Source: Stichopus chloronotus (lineage: Eukaryota > Echinodermata > Holothuroidea > Aspidochirotida > Stichopodidae). From it: a stretch of 64,000 bases of DNA. Below, piece after piece: positions 1 to 9,069 of this stretch. The stretch is taken from the NCBI GenBank assembly GCA_021234535.1, contig SFZH01000008.1:18081358-18145357 (forward strand), read 5' to 3'. Within the stretch, counting starts at the first letter, position 1. Each line of letters begins with the position of its first letter. A program made the translations under genes and the position numbers. The notes under the pieces were generated by a model. It was given only the letters and a program-made list of their open reading frames with translations. It was not told where the DNA came from and searched no databases.

Positions 1-10
1 CTTCACTTAC

Positions 11-46
11 CTGTGGAGTTGCTCACGTGGTCGACAGTGGCAGAAT
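11..46 (-). CDS. Micro-exon, 36 nt (DSATVDHVSNST)
   Basis: On the minus strand a T-rich tract ending CTGATCAG precedes this block and GTAAGTGAAG follows it, giving a strong acceptor and a near-consensus donor. Length is 36 nt and phase is 1-1, the same as the array exons. It reads D-S-A-T-V-D-H-V-S-N-S-T, with an N-S-T glycosylation sequon. The sequence is not a copy of the array repeat, so it is a more diverged relative or a separate exon of the same gene. It is the 3'-most exon seen before the window ends. Confidence 0.5.
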
Positions 47-2449
47 CTGATCAGAAAAAAAATCATAAGAAGACCTTTGTATGAATATATTCAACAATTG
101 TATCAAAATAATATTCCACTGACCAGTGAAGGGTTTCTTAACTAACAGAGAATTTTTTTTTTTCACTGTAGGCATTTCAAACCCCATGCCAATATCTTGT
201 TCCTGACAAAAGGCACATCGGTAGTTGTTTGAAGAAAGAGTTCAGCGCTCACGAAAGATTTTCAGTTGCGTCATGTTTAACAAAATGCAGTGTAACAGAG
301 GCACATCACTGCAAAAAAGTCTTTGTTGTTTCTTAAAGACGCTTACTTAACCTAACTATTTGACATCAGTGAAAATTTAGGTATTGTATTGTAACGTTAC
401 CACAAAATACATGGGGAAAATTAAGGTCACATCTCTTAAACTATTGTAATGTCTCGTAAGACATTTCGTCAATATTATGCAGAAATACAAAGGATATTGA
501 GGTAGTCGTGCTCATATTACGTCACAGATTTTCCATAATGTAATATACCATGTAAAAAAAGGGGATATTTCTTTAAATATGCATGACCTACACACTTAAG
601 AGGCGATTGAGATCTCGTTTTCATTTACACAGCAGAAAACTATTCATGTCATTTTCATCCAACAATTTTCTTCAGTAGCCAATCCCTTTACGTTTTGGGA
701 GCCTTATATTCCCTAAACATGGATTCTGAGATGTGCGATATGTACGTAAAAAGAAGGAGCAAAAAGCAAAAATACAGTGTGGTTGCGATGATACAGCCCA
801 CGATGGTCCACTTACGCAAAATGCATTGGGCTATGATCAATATTACAGTGTCACCAGGGAGGTGGTCTGACATGACACATTCCAAATATTCTAATCAATG
901 TGGGCCATCACCGTTCTATGTGTGAGATCAGAGTCAACTTATATTTGTCAGATGTGTTACAAGGTTTTCTCGGTTTGATCTCTGCTGACCTCAAATGACC
1001 TTTATGAAAAATGCTATGGCTCTTGCACTCAATGTGGTTCAACTTAGCATGTATGAGATCAAAGGTTGCGTTCTTGAGATGGTGCTCGCAAGGTGTTTAC
1101 AGTTTGACCTCTGTTGACCATCAAAACCTACGTGCTTTTTGCACTCGATATTTCACATACACATACCAAGTATGAGATCAGTCCAAATTTCGCGTCATAA
1201 AATATAATAAGCTTTTTGCACTCACTGCAATTTACCCACTTACCAAATTATGAGTTCAGGTAGCACCATTTTGCATCTGGTCCACCTTATACAGTTACAT
1301 AAGCAAAATTTTTCAAAATGGAGGGGATTAGTCCCTTCCTCAGGACGGTGATCGATCATCAGTTCCATATATCACCATACAGAGCAGATAACCCCCCCCC
1401 AGCCGGTTTCCACTGGTGGAAACTGGGTCCCCTTCCCCCGCTCCCCCTTTCAGTGTTGAAATTCGGGACATCTATTTGTTGGGACAACATTACGCTAAAT
1501 GAGTGAATGCATCCTGTGCACACTGATTCTCAGTGTAGCCAACATCGAGAAGGGGAACGGGGTGTCCCAACCAAAAGATATTCCAAATTTAAACAATTTT
1601 AACATTAAATGGGGGGGGGGGGCGGTGGGTACGGTCGAGGATTGCTTGAACTCATGTGAGCTCTTTGTATAAACTGAGACGGTCTCATGAAATTCAAACA
1701 ACGAGAGATTGAACAGAGCATAATTGTTTTTGAGAGTGTGTTTGGTAAGTGAGCCCTGTTTGATTGACTGATCCGACCAGTTTTCATCTTAAATTCAAGT
1801 TATTTCCATAAAGTCAGTTAATTGTTTGTGAAATCTCTGTTATTACACTGACTCATGTTTGCACCTCGTCGAAAACACAGACGGCACAGCAGGCACGTCT
1901 CCGGTGGCACTGTGTAAAATGGAGGGAGCATGGCAACCGCATTTTGTCCACTCGTTCAATGCCTTGCATGATTGCAGATTGGCTGCTGATGTGGAGAAGA
2001 AAGTGCCAAGAAATGACGTCATTAAGAATGAACTAATGACTTGGCCATGGAAAACGTCTTGTGGTTTCACCTGACTATCAAGTATTATTTTGTCAAAACT
2101 CAGGCAGATGAAATGCCGATCGGCCGACGTATCGCTTTCCGTGCCTCTGCAGCACATTTGAAAAGACAAATTTATTTCACCTACGGCGCTCCAAAGGCCG
2201 AAGTCTTGTTAAAGAAGCTTTGCAACAATAGGTTTAGGACAGACAAGGTTGAAGACAAATGGTGAGAGGAGGCTGTAGACTTTACACAATAACAAAAATG
2301 CAACAAAAGGAGTTTCAATTTCTTGAATAACTTTGCAGTTGACTTGCTCTCTAATTCTAACGGAAGATACACAAATAGACGCAGTACCATCTAATATTCT
2401 GTAACAGAGAAGGATTGCAGGTAAGTGCAAAATGAGTAGGAAAACCTAC
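47..2449. other. Intron-like spacer between array and left-most micro-exon
   Basis: No supported exon. It holds a degenerate inverted copy of the 145-bp monomer repeat (about 920-1270), a 12-base G tract at 1611-1622, a 9-base C tract at 1392-1400 and an 18-base hairpin at 1406-1423 (GTTTCCAC, loop TG, GTGGAAAC). A stretch at 1843-2300 is open in several frames on both strands, but no frame shows a recognisable protein. Confidence 0.5.
920..1270 (-). repeat. Degenerate 145-bp-monomer repeat, inverted copy
   Basis: Read on the minus strand the segment gives GGTCAACAGAGGTCAAACTG, then TAAACACCTTG, then ATCTCAAGAACG, and later AAGGTCATTTGAGGTCA. This is the same word order as the tandem monomers at 25946-27000. 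It is more diverged than those and has no visible terminal hairpins. Confidence 0.6.
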
Positions 2450-2482
2450 CGGTTGAGTCTCCAGAGGTGACAGCAGACGCAT
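2450..2482 (-). CDS. Array micro-exon 1 from the left, 33 nt
   Basis: Acceptor ...TGTGAACAG, donor GTAGGT, phase 1-1, peptide DASAVTSGDST. Identical to the block at 2870. It is the last array exon in transcription order. Confidence 0.55.
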
Positions 2483-2659
2483 CTGTTCACAAAATGAAAG
2501 AAAATAAACAATAAAAAGTAACAAAACAGTGAAAATAGACACGTTACCTGTAAGATGTGCGGTAATTGATCAACAATGTAAGTATTGAACATAGCAACAT
2601 CACATAATCCGTAACAGAGAAGGATTGCAGGTAAGTGCAAAATGAGTAGGAAACCTTAC

Positions 2660-2692
2660 CGGTTGAGTCTCCAGAGGTGACAGCAGACGCAT
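2660..2692 (-). CDS. Array micro-exon 2, 33 nt
   Basis: Acceptor TGTAAACAG, donor GTAAGG, phase 1-1, peptide DASAVTSGDST. Identical to the block at 3080, including its splice-site variants. Confidence 0.55.
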
Positions 2693-2869
2693 CTGTTTAC
2701 AAAATGAAAGAAAATAAACAATAAAAAGTAACAAAACAGTGAAAATAGACACGTTACCTGTAAGATGTGCGGTAATTGATCAACAATGTAAGTATTGAAC
2801 ATAGCAACATCACATAATCCGTAACAGAGAAGGATTGCAGGTAAGTGCAAAATGAGTAGGAAAACCTAC

Positions 2870-2902
2870 CGGTTGAGTCTCCAGAGGTGACAGCAGACGC
2901 AT
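2870..2902 (-). CDS. Array micro-exon 3, 33 nt
   Basis: Acceptor TGTGAACAG, donor GTAGGT, phase 1-1, peptide DASAVTSGDST. Part of the second copy of the identical 420-bp dimer. Confidence 0.55.
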
Positions 2903-3079
2903 CTGTTCACAAAATGAAAGAAAATAAACAATAAAAAGTAACAAAACAGTGAAAATAGACACGTTACCTGTAAGATGTGCGGTAATTGATCAACAATGTA
3001 AGTATTGAACATAGCAACATCACATAATCCGTAACAGAGAAGGATTGCAGGTAAGTGCAAAATGAGTAGGAAACCTTAC

Positions 3080-3112
3080 CGGTTGAGTCTCCAGAGGTGA
3101 CAGCAGACGCAT
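3080..3112 (-). CDS. Array micro-exon 4, 33 nt
   Basis: Acceptor TGTAAACAG, donor GTAAGG, phase 1-1, peptide DASAVTSGDST. Second half of the second 420-bp dimer. Confidence 0.55.
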
Positions 3113-3289
3113 CTGTTTACAAAATGAAAGAAAATAAACAATAAAAAGTAACAAAACAGTGAAAATAGACACGTTACCTGTAAGATGTGCGGTAATTGAT
3201 CAACAATGTAAGTATTGAACATAGCAACATCACATAATCCGTAACAGAGAAGGATTGCAGGTAAGTGCAAAATGAGTAGGAAAACTTAC

Positions 3290-3322
3290 CGGTTGAGTCT
3301 CCAGAGGTGACAGCAGTCGCAT
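3290..3322 (-). CDS. Array micro-exon 5, 33 nt
   Basis: Acceptor TGTGAACAG, donor GTAAGT, phase 1-1, peptide DATAVTSGDST (Thr where exons 1-4 have Ser). Confidence 0.58.
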
Positions 3323-3499
3323 CTGTTCACAAAATGAAAGAAAATAAACAATAAAAAGTAACAAAACAGTGAAAACAGACACGGTACCTGTAAGATGTGC
3401 GGTAATTGATCAACAATGTAAGTATTGAACATAGCAACATCTAATATTCCGTAACAGAGAAGGATTGCAGGTAAGTGCAAAATGAGTAGGAAAACTTAC

Positions 3500-3532
3500 C
3501 GGTTGAGTCTCCAGAGGTGACAGCAGTCGCAT
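3500..3532 (-). CDS. Array micro-exon 6, 33 nt
   Basis: Acceptor TGTGAACAG, donor GTAAGT, phase 1-1, peptide DATAVTSGDST. The exon is identical to exon 5. Confidence 0.58.
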
Positions 3533-3708
3533 CTGTTCACAAAATGAAAGAAAATAAACAATAAAAAGTAACAAAACAGTGAAAATAGACACGGTACCTG
3601 TAGGATGGCGGTAATTGATCAACAATGTAAGTATTGAACATAGCAACATCTAATATTCCGTAACAGAGAAGAATTGCAGGTTAGTGCAAAATGAGTAGGA
3701 AAACTTAC

Positions 3709-3741
3709 CGGTTGAGTCTCCAGAGGTGACAGCAGTCGCAT
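3709..3741 (-). CDS. Array micro-exon 7, 33 nt
   Basis: Acceptor TGTGAACAG, donor GTAAGT, phase 1-1, peptide DATAVTSGDST. The preceding spacing is 209 bp because of a one-base intronic deletion; the exon itself is intact. Confidence 0.58.
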
Positions 3742-3905
3742 CTGTTCACAAAATGAAAGAAAATTAACAATAAAAAGAAACAAAACAGTGAAAATAGATA
3801 CTTGTAAGATGTGAGGCAGTTGACCAACATCATAAGAGCATTGAACGTAGCAACATATAACAAAGGAGGGTTGCAGATAAGTTAAACCTTATCATGAAAA
3901 CTTAC

Positions 3906-3941
3906 CGGTTGAAATATCTCCTGAGGTAACAGTAGTCGCAT
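3906..3941 (-). CDS. Array micro-exon 8, 36 nt
   Basis: Acceptor TGTGAACAG, donor GTAAGT, phase 1-1, peptide DATTVTSGDIST. Relative to exons 1-7 it has one extra in-frame codon (D-I-S-T against D-S-T) and the GTT codon in place of GTC. Intron sequence is clearly diverged from the left group. Confidence 0.58.
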
Positions 3942-4113
3942 CTGTTCACAAATTAAAGAAAAACAATAAAAAGAAACAATCCAGTGAAAATAGACAGGCA
4001 CCAGTAGGATGTGAGGTAATTGATCAACAATGTAAGTATTGAACATAGCAGCATCTAATATTCCGGAACAGTGGAGGGTTGGAGGTAAGTGCAAAATGAG
4101 TATGAAAACTTAC

Positions 4114-4149
4114 CGGTTGAAATATCTCCAGAGGTGACAGTAGTCGCAT
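4114..4149 (-). CDS. Array micro-exon 9, 36 nt
   Basis: Acceptor TGTGAACAG, donor GTAAGT, phase 1-1, peptide DATTVTSGDIST. Confidence 0.58.
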
Positions 4150-4313
4150 CTGTTCACAAAATGAAAGAAAATTAACAACAAAAAGAAACAAAACAGTGAA
4201 AATAGATACTTGTAGGATGTGAGGCAGTTGACCAACATTATAGGAGCATTGAACGTAGCAACATATAACAAAGGAGGGTTGCAGACAAGTTCAACCTTAT
4301 CATGAAAACTTAC

Positions 4314-4349
4314 CAGTTGAAATATCTCCAGAGGTGACAGTAGTCGCAT
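4314..4349 (-). CDS. Array micro-exon 10, 36 nt
   Basis: Acceptor TGTGAACAG, donor GTAAGT, phase 1-1, peptide DATTVTSGDIST. The last Thr codon is ACT instead of ACC, a synonymous change. Confidence 0.58.
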
Positions 4350-4513
4350 CTGTTCACAAAATGAACGAAGATAAACAACAAAAAGAAACAAAACAGTGAA
4401 AATAGATACTTGTAGGATGTGAGGCATTTGACCAACATTATAGGAGCATTGAACGTAGCAACATATAACAAAGGAGGGTTGCAGATAAGTTATACCTTAT
4501 CATGAAAACCTAC

Positions 4514-4549
4514 CGGTTGAAATATCTCCAGAGGTAACAGTAGTCGCAT
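4514..4549 (-). CDS. Array micro-exon 11, 36 nt
   Basis: Acceptor TGGGAACAG, donor GTAGGT, phase 1-1, peptide DATTVTSGDIST, with a synonymous GTT Val codon. Confidence 0.57.
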
Positions 4550-4730
4550 CTGTTCCCAAAATAAAAGAAAATAAACAATAAAGAGTAACGAAACAGTGAA
4601 ATAGACACGGTACCAGTAGGATGTGAGGTAATTGATCAAAAAGCAAGTTTTGGACATAGTAACATCTAATATTCCGTAACAAAGGAGGGTTGCAGGTAAG
4701 CGCAAAATGAGTAGGCCTATGAAAACGTAC

Positions 4731-4766
4731 CGGTTGAAATATCTCCAGAGGTGACAGTAGTCGCAT
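4731..4766 (-). CDS. Array micro-exon 12, 36 nt
   Basis: Acceptor TGTGAACAG, donor GTACGT (weaker than the others), phase 1-1, peptide DATTVTSGDIST. Confidence 0.55.
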
Positions 4767-4920
4767 CTGTTCACAAAATGAAAGAAAATAAACAATACAG
4801 AGTAACAAAACAGTAAAAATAGACACGGTACCTGTAGGATGTGACGTAATTGATCAACAATGTAAGTACTGAACGTAGCAACATCTAATATTCCGTAACT
4901 TGTACGGTATGACAACTTAC

Positions 4921-4956
4921 CGGTTGAAATATCTCCAGAGGTGACAGTAGTCACAT
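4921..4956 (-). CDS. Array micro-exon 13, 36 nt
   Basis: Acceptor GTGAATAG, donor GTAAGT, phase 1-1, peptide DVTTVTSGDIST (GCG to GTG gives Val at position 2). It is the first array exon in transcription order. Confidence 0.55.
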
Positions 4957-5249
4957 CTATTCACAAAATGAAAGAAAATAAAAGAAAGAGAAAATAGATA
5001 CTTGTAGGATGAGAGGTAAGTGATCAACAATGTATGACATGCGCATAATATGTAATATACGTAGAGGGAAGAGTCAGACAGAAATTGACGTAAATGAGTG
5101 CAAACTTAGTGTGATAAAGAATCACATAGATACTGTACAGCAACAATGTGAACGGTAGGACCCCTCTGGAGAATGTCTAAAACGCCTTTAGAGATTTGCT
5201 AGTCTGGGGAATAGTGTCAGGTCTATAAAGAAGCTTCATCGGTCACTAC

Positions 5250-5300
5250 AACCAAGGTTTGTGACTGCAGTATCGGTAGCCTAGTCTATGTTGCTGTTAC
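5250..5300 (-). pseudogene. Decayed relative of the 7360-7398 micro-exon
   Basis: On the minus strand CTAACTGAAG precedes a block that aligns with the 7360-7398 exon (CTGAAG, an ACAGCAACA stretch, ACTGCAGTCAC, CCTTGG). It has stop codons early in all three frames and no GTAAGT donor; only a weak GTAGTG remains. I read it as a dead copy. It shows that the locus has gained and lost exons outside the main array. Confidence 0.4.
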
Positions 5301-5375
5301 TTCAGTTAGAAAAAATGAATGAACTGTAAGCATTTCACACTTGCAACGAAACGATGACAATCACGCAATGAATGG

Positions 5376-5377
<2 letters not shown>

Positions 5378-5439
<62 letters not shown>
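5378..5439. repeat. AT dinucleotide microsatellite
   Basis: An uninterrupted AT run of about 62 bases. It lies in the intron-like spacer between array exon 13 and the 24-nt exon. Confidence 0.97.
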
Positions 5440-5442
<3 letters not shown>

Positions 5443-5484
5443 TTAAAAACTGAAACATTGTACGGTAATAACAAAAGTATTATA

Positions 5485-6240
5485 CAGTCAGGACTGTAAA
5501 GCCCGATTCCGGACTCGAGTCCGGTTCTTAGTGGCCTCGGGACTGGCCCACAATGAAAAGTTCTGGAATCGGAATTGGCCTAGAGTTGGCTGCAACTGAG
5601 CTCGAACTCGAAACCGTACCCATTTAAATGAAAATAAGATGTAGTGGGTTTCCCTTTTGTGATTTATGTTGAGACCCATTGTTCCTTTTCCTATAATAAC
5701 AGATGAGGAGTGAGTTATTTTATTGGTACTGTTATAAGATACGTTTACATGGTAAAGTTTTTAGTGCACATTAATTATGAGAAAGACTCGGTGGACTCGG
5801 GTCCTCGCGGGGGGGGGGGGGGGGGTACCGGAAACGAAATAGACCCATGGCATTGGCGTCATATAACGACGATAGCTCGAACAGTGTGTAAACAATGAAG
5901 TTCTGTTCCCCGACTTGGTTTGCCGGTAATACGCCGGTACGACACATGCATTTATCGTTGCAACTTAATCCGATATATCGCCGGTCATGTAAAGTAGGGT
6001 TCTGGTGTAGAATTTACCCGGGGATAAAGGCTCAATTAACGTAGGCGAATAAATCCCATGAATTTTCCCAGGGATTCCAGGAACCTCCATGCTTTTCCTC
6101 GAACTGCCTACCGAGGGGGACATTTTACTTTGTAGCTGTGACGTCATATATGCAAGGGGTCTATTCGCCCAGAATTGGGTCAAGGCACTGAAACCAGAGT
6201 CGGCCAGGACTCGGATAAGCTCAGTCTTATCATATTTACC
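5485..6240. repeat. Repeat-like GC-richer segment with ACTCGGACTCG words
   Basis: Contains a perfect 16-base palindrome CCGGACTCGAGTCCGG (5509-5524), further GACTCGG/GGACTCGG words near 5787-5800 and 6195-6215, and a 17-base G tract (5809-5825). Composition differs from the AT-rich surroundings, which fits an old insertion. No coding content is seen and ends are undefined. Confidence 0.35.
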
Positions 6241-6361
6241 TTCGCTTAAACACCAAAATTCAGAAAAAAAAGTAATTCAACATAGTGTAATATCGATTAA
6301 ATAAACTTGTCCATAAGAAAAAACTTTGGAACTTTTCATGCACTCTCCGGTTTCCACTCAC

Positions 6362-6385
6362 CTCCAGCGGTTACAGTAGTCGCAT
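6362..6385 (-). CDS. Micro-exon, 24 nt (DATTVTAG)
   Basis: On the minus strand the acceptor ...TACGTGAACAG matches the array acceptors and is followed by a shortened relative of the repeat and a good donor, GTGAGTGG. Length 24 nt, phase 1-1, peptide D-A-T-T-V-T-A-G. The intron immediately upstream, with TCAATGTGAGTATG-like words near 6460-6480, also resembles the array introns. It is an outlying unit about 1.4 kb upstream of the array. Confidence 0.55.
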
Positions 6386-7359
6386 CTGTTCACGTACAAA
6401 AATAAAAAAAACGAAAGAAAAAAGAAACAAAGAAGCAGAAAAAAAGGGATGTAAATTTGATCAACAATGTGAGTATGAAATAACAACATCCAAAATAATA
6501 AAGAAGAGTACGAAGAAATCACAGATAAGTGCAAACTTGGTATGGAAACTGTATTGTAATATTGGAAAACGATACAGCAAAAGGGTAAAAGTGGATTTCC
6601 AAACAATAATTACAATATCACTCACACCCTACAGTTTCTGTCGTATACAGCGTTTGGTAGGTTCAAATCCAGTGGTCACCTTATCCTCACTGAAGGAATT
6701 TGGTATAGGCCATATCAGCCAACCTCAAACTGCGCTGACTGGATACTTCACTGATGTTATTTAATTGACTCTTTTCATTCTTCCCTGATCACTACCCTTC
6801 CTTCACAAATGGGATCCTTCAAAAGTTGTCGAAAAGCTGAGAACCTCACTCTGACTTTCTCTTCCTTTGCCCCCCCCCCCCCCCCCCCCCGTCATCTCAT
6901 GAACACATGCAGTCGCCTGTGGTGTATATTGGGATATTCAAACCTATCTGTATGGCATGTACTACGGTATGTAACGACAATTAACATAACACACTTACAT
7001 GCATGCTTAAGTCATAGAGGCCTAGATGTAGCTTTAAATTGATTTTATGACATAGGCCTATGAAGCGTGTCCGTTTGCAAGTAACATAAACGTCGAACGT
7101 ACTTGGCAAGGTGGGAGAAAACAAAATACAAAACTTCTATGCAAGTTATGTACATGTATTTCCGAAAGTGCAACGTTCACTCGTACTGAAAAAAACTATT
7201 GCATTCAACTACGCGATTTAGCGTTATATTGAGGTCGGGGAAGTAGGACCCGTTTGAGGACATGTCTAAGTTATCTTCCGTCAAAACGTTGCTGGTTGGG
7301 AAGGAGTGAGCAGTTCGACATAAATAGATATCATACAGAAGTTTCACAGATAAACTTAC

Positions 7360-7398
7360 CAAGGGTGGTGGCTTCATTACTGTCAGCATGTGTTGTTG
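7360..7398 (-). CDS. Micro-exon, 39 nt (ATTHADSNEATTL)
   Basis: A pyrimidine-rich tract (TTTCTTTCTTTCC) and CTGAAG precede the block and GTAAGTTTATC follows it. Length 39 nt, phase 1-1. It encodes A-T-T-H-A-D-S-N-E-A-T-T-L, again Thr-rich with acidic residues. It is the 5'-most exon I can support. A decayed copy lies at about 5250-5300. Confidence 0.55.
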
Positions 7399-9069
7399 CT
7401 TCAGTTTGAAAGGAAAGAAAGAAATTACAACCGGTTAAAAGGAACTTTCACGGAAACGATGACAGTCATGTAGCAGAGATAGAGAGTAAAGGTTTATTAG
7501 TCCCCTCGGCTCTAAGGACAGCTTGCCCCCGTAAGCTCCGATGGTTTAGACTATCTCTTGGTGAAAAACTAAGTCTCAGGACTTCTTAAAGCAAGGAACG
7601 TGAATGCACCATTTATATAAATAATGAATAGATGTATAGGCTGTACATTATATTTGTTAAACCACTATACCACATCTGGTTGGAGGGGTGAACTGGAGGG
7701 CAAATTAATATTTTGACTGAGGTGTATTTCCTCATTAGCAAAAAGTGAGCAGGCCTAATATTTTTCCAAAGAAAAACAACAATGAAAACTATGATTGCCC
7801 TAAGTTGCATGCCTAACGTTAGATCAGTTTACTGATCTAGAGTTAGGCATGCAGATTCACACTGGTAGGCTAGCTAGGCAAACTAGCATTAGTACTAAGG
7901 TTATCTATTATAGCAAGAGCACTAAGGTTATCTATATATAAATGACCACAGGCCTAGTTTAACTTATGGAGTGACAGGTATCGTCAGTGTTGGCAAAATA
8001 AAAATAAAGGCAATCACAATAATCAGACACTGTATGATCGCATCTCTATTAAGCCTATATAGTAATTAAGTACACCTAGAATGACACATCCCCTAGAATG
8101 ACGCACCCTTAGCTATTGCTGAAACTGTATTACTTCAGAGAACCTATCCTTTTTTTAAGAAAAACAGAATGACATAATTGCTTAGGCATAATAAGTCGCT
8201 GATGACGCCTTTCACACTTCTGGTTCTTTGATAAGGTTTTTTCCACCCTTGCCCATAGGCGAGGCTCGGTATCCTAATTTGAAATGTGACTCCAACAAAA
8301 CAACTTAGAATGCATCTCAAAATACCACTATGTCTCTAAAATGATGTTCCACCTGCTAGACATTAGTTTACACGATAACTTTACCTAATGGCTAATGCTA
8401 ATCCGGCCATTTGACTTTGCTTACAACTCCACAAAAGTTACAAAGTCAATTTAGGTGCATAAAAACACTCCTACAGCAGAAATCTTGGGTTCACGTTGTG
8501 CTCGTTGTGCTTTTAAAATGAAAAAGGGCAGCGCGGTAAATCTTTTCATATCACTACATTTGTGAGGTACTGCTTGTACTAATGCCCCATCTAAATGAGT
8601 GTTTTGGATTTTCACCAACTTCATAATCATCGATTAAATCCTTAGGTGTGTCATTGTAGGTACAACCATGCTAACCGGTTTTTCTTCACACTCCCCAGGC
8701 GGAACTTCCATGCACAGTAGCATAGAAGCCATGGGCAAAGGTTAGATAGCCGATACTATAACATAACAAGTTTAAGGGCAAATGAGGGCAAAAGCCCCAT
8801 AAGATGCCCTGTAATCCAACTCCCACCCCCCCCCCCCCACCCCCAGTTTCAAACTTATCAACGTTGCCTTTGAAGCTATTTACTGAAGTTGGAATTTACA
8901 ACCCAATCAGGCAAACTACGCCACTCTTTGACAACTCTGTGTTAGAAGCTAAACTTTTTCACATCAAGCATAAAGAAGCATTACACCAGCTTCTCACAAT
9001 GGCCTTACTCCGGAATAAGGACAAACCTCTACAGGCAATCAGAACATAGACAGAGAATTCCCACCAGAA
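7399..9069. other. Non-coding stretch
   Basis: No supported exon. It holds the hairpin at 7807-7852, a C tract at 8826-8838 and scattered AGGCCTA words. If the micro-exon gene starts upstream, this is probably its intron. Confidence 0.4.
7807..7852. repeat. 46-nt perfect-armed hairpin
   Basis: GCATGCCTAAC (7807-7817) pairs exactly with GTTAGGCATGC (7842-7852). Inside, AGATCAG pairs with CTGATCT around a TTTA loop, with a 3-by-3 internal mismatch between the two stems. It could be a small foldback element or a structured RNA; nothing around it decides. Confidence 0.8.

Larger units (their letters stand above)
2401..5030 (-). repeat. Tandem array of 13 micro-exon units (about 190-217 bp each)
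   Basis: Unit starts measured at the exon edge are 2450, 2660, 2870, 3080, 3290, 3500, 3709, 3906, 4114, 4314, 4514, 4731 and 4921. The first six are spaced exactly 210 bp; later spacings are 209, 197, 208, 200, 200, 217 and 190. Every unit contains one exon-like block with acceptor TGTGAACAG (variants TGTAAACAG, GTGAATAG) and donor GTAAGT (variants GTAGGT, GTAAGG, GTACGT). Intronic indels change spacing by amounts not divisible by three, while block length stays at 33 nt (seven units) or 36 nt (six units). That contrast is what supports coding function rather than a plain minisatellite. Confidence 0.75.
11..7398 (-). other. Putative micro-exon gene, Thr/Ser-rich repeat protein (partial)
   Basis: I group into one minus-strand gene all short exon-like blocks that have an AG acceptor on one side, a GTAAG/GTGAG-type donor on the other, a length divisible by three, and phase 1 at both ends. 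In transcription order they are 7360-7398, 6362-6385, the thirteen-exon array 4956-2450, then 46-11. Together they would encode about 182 residues made almost wholly of Thr, Ser, Asp, Gly, Ala and Val, with repeats DATTVTSGDIST and DATAVTSGDST and one N-S-T sequon in the last exon. Phase 1-1 exons are typical of extracellular modules, so a secreted or membrane stalk/mucin-like segment is plausible. No signal peptide exon, transmembrane exon or terminal exon is recognised; the gene continues past the left edge and its 5' end lies above 7398. I do not recognise the family. That the blocks belong to one transcript is inferred. Confidence 0.6.

Noticed and set aside
301..345. 9-nt AG/GTAAGC-bounded block on the minus strand
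   Set aside because: Peptide would be Val-Arg-Leu, unlike the Thr/Ser-rich exons, with no supporting copy. Likely chance.
2446..3480. Repeated 64-residue minus-strand ORF starting MHLPAILLCYG, once per 210-bp unit
   Set aside because: It reads through the acceptor, exon and donor in a different frame and is hydrophobic only because the introns are T-rich. It breaks in the diverged units, unlike the phase-1 exon frame.
4490..4954. 154-residue minus-strand ORF across array units
   Set aside because: It spans several introns and exons of the array and crosses clear splice sites, so it is a tandem-repeat shadow.
6655..6680. GGTTCAAATCC, a tRNA T-loop/B-box-like word
   Set aside because: No acceptor stem, anticodon arm or A-box at the right distance, so neither a tRNA nor a SINE head can be supported.
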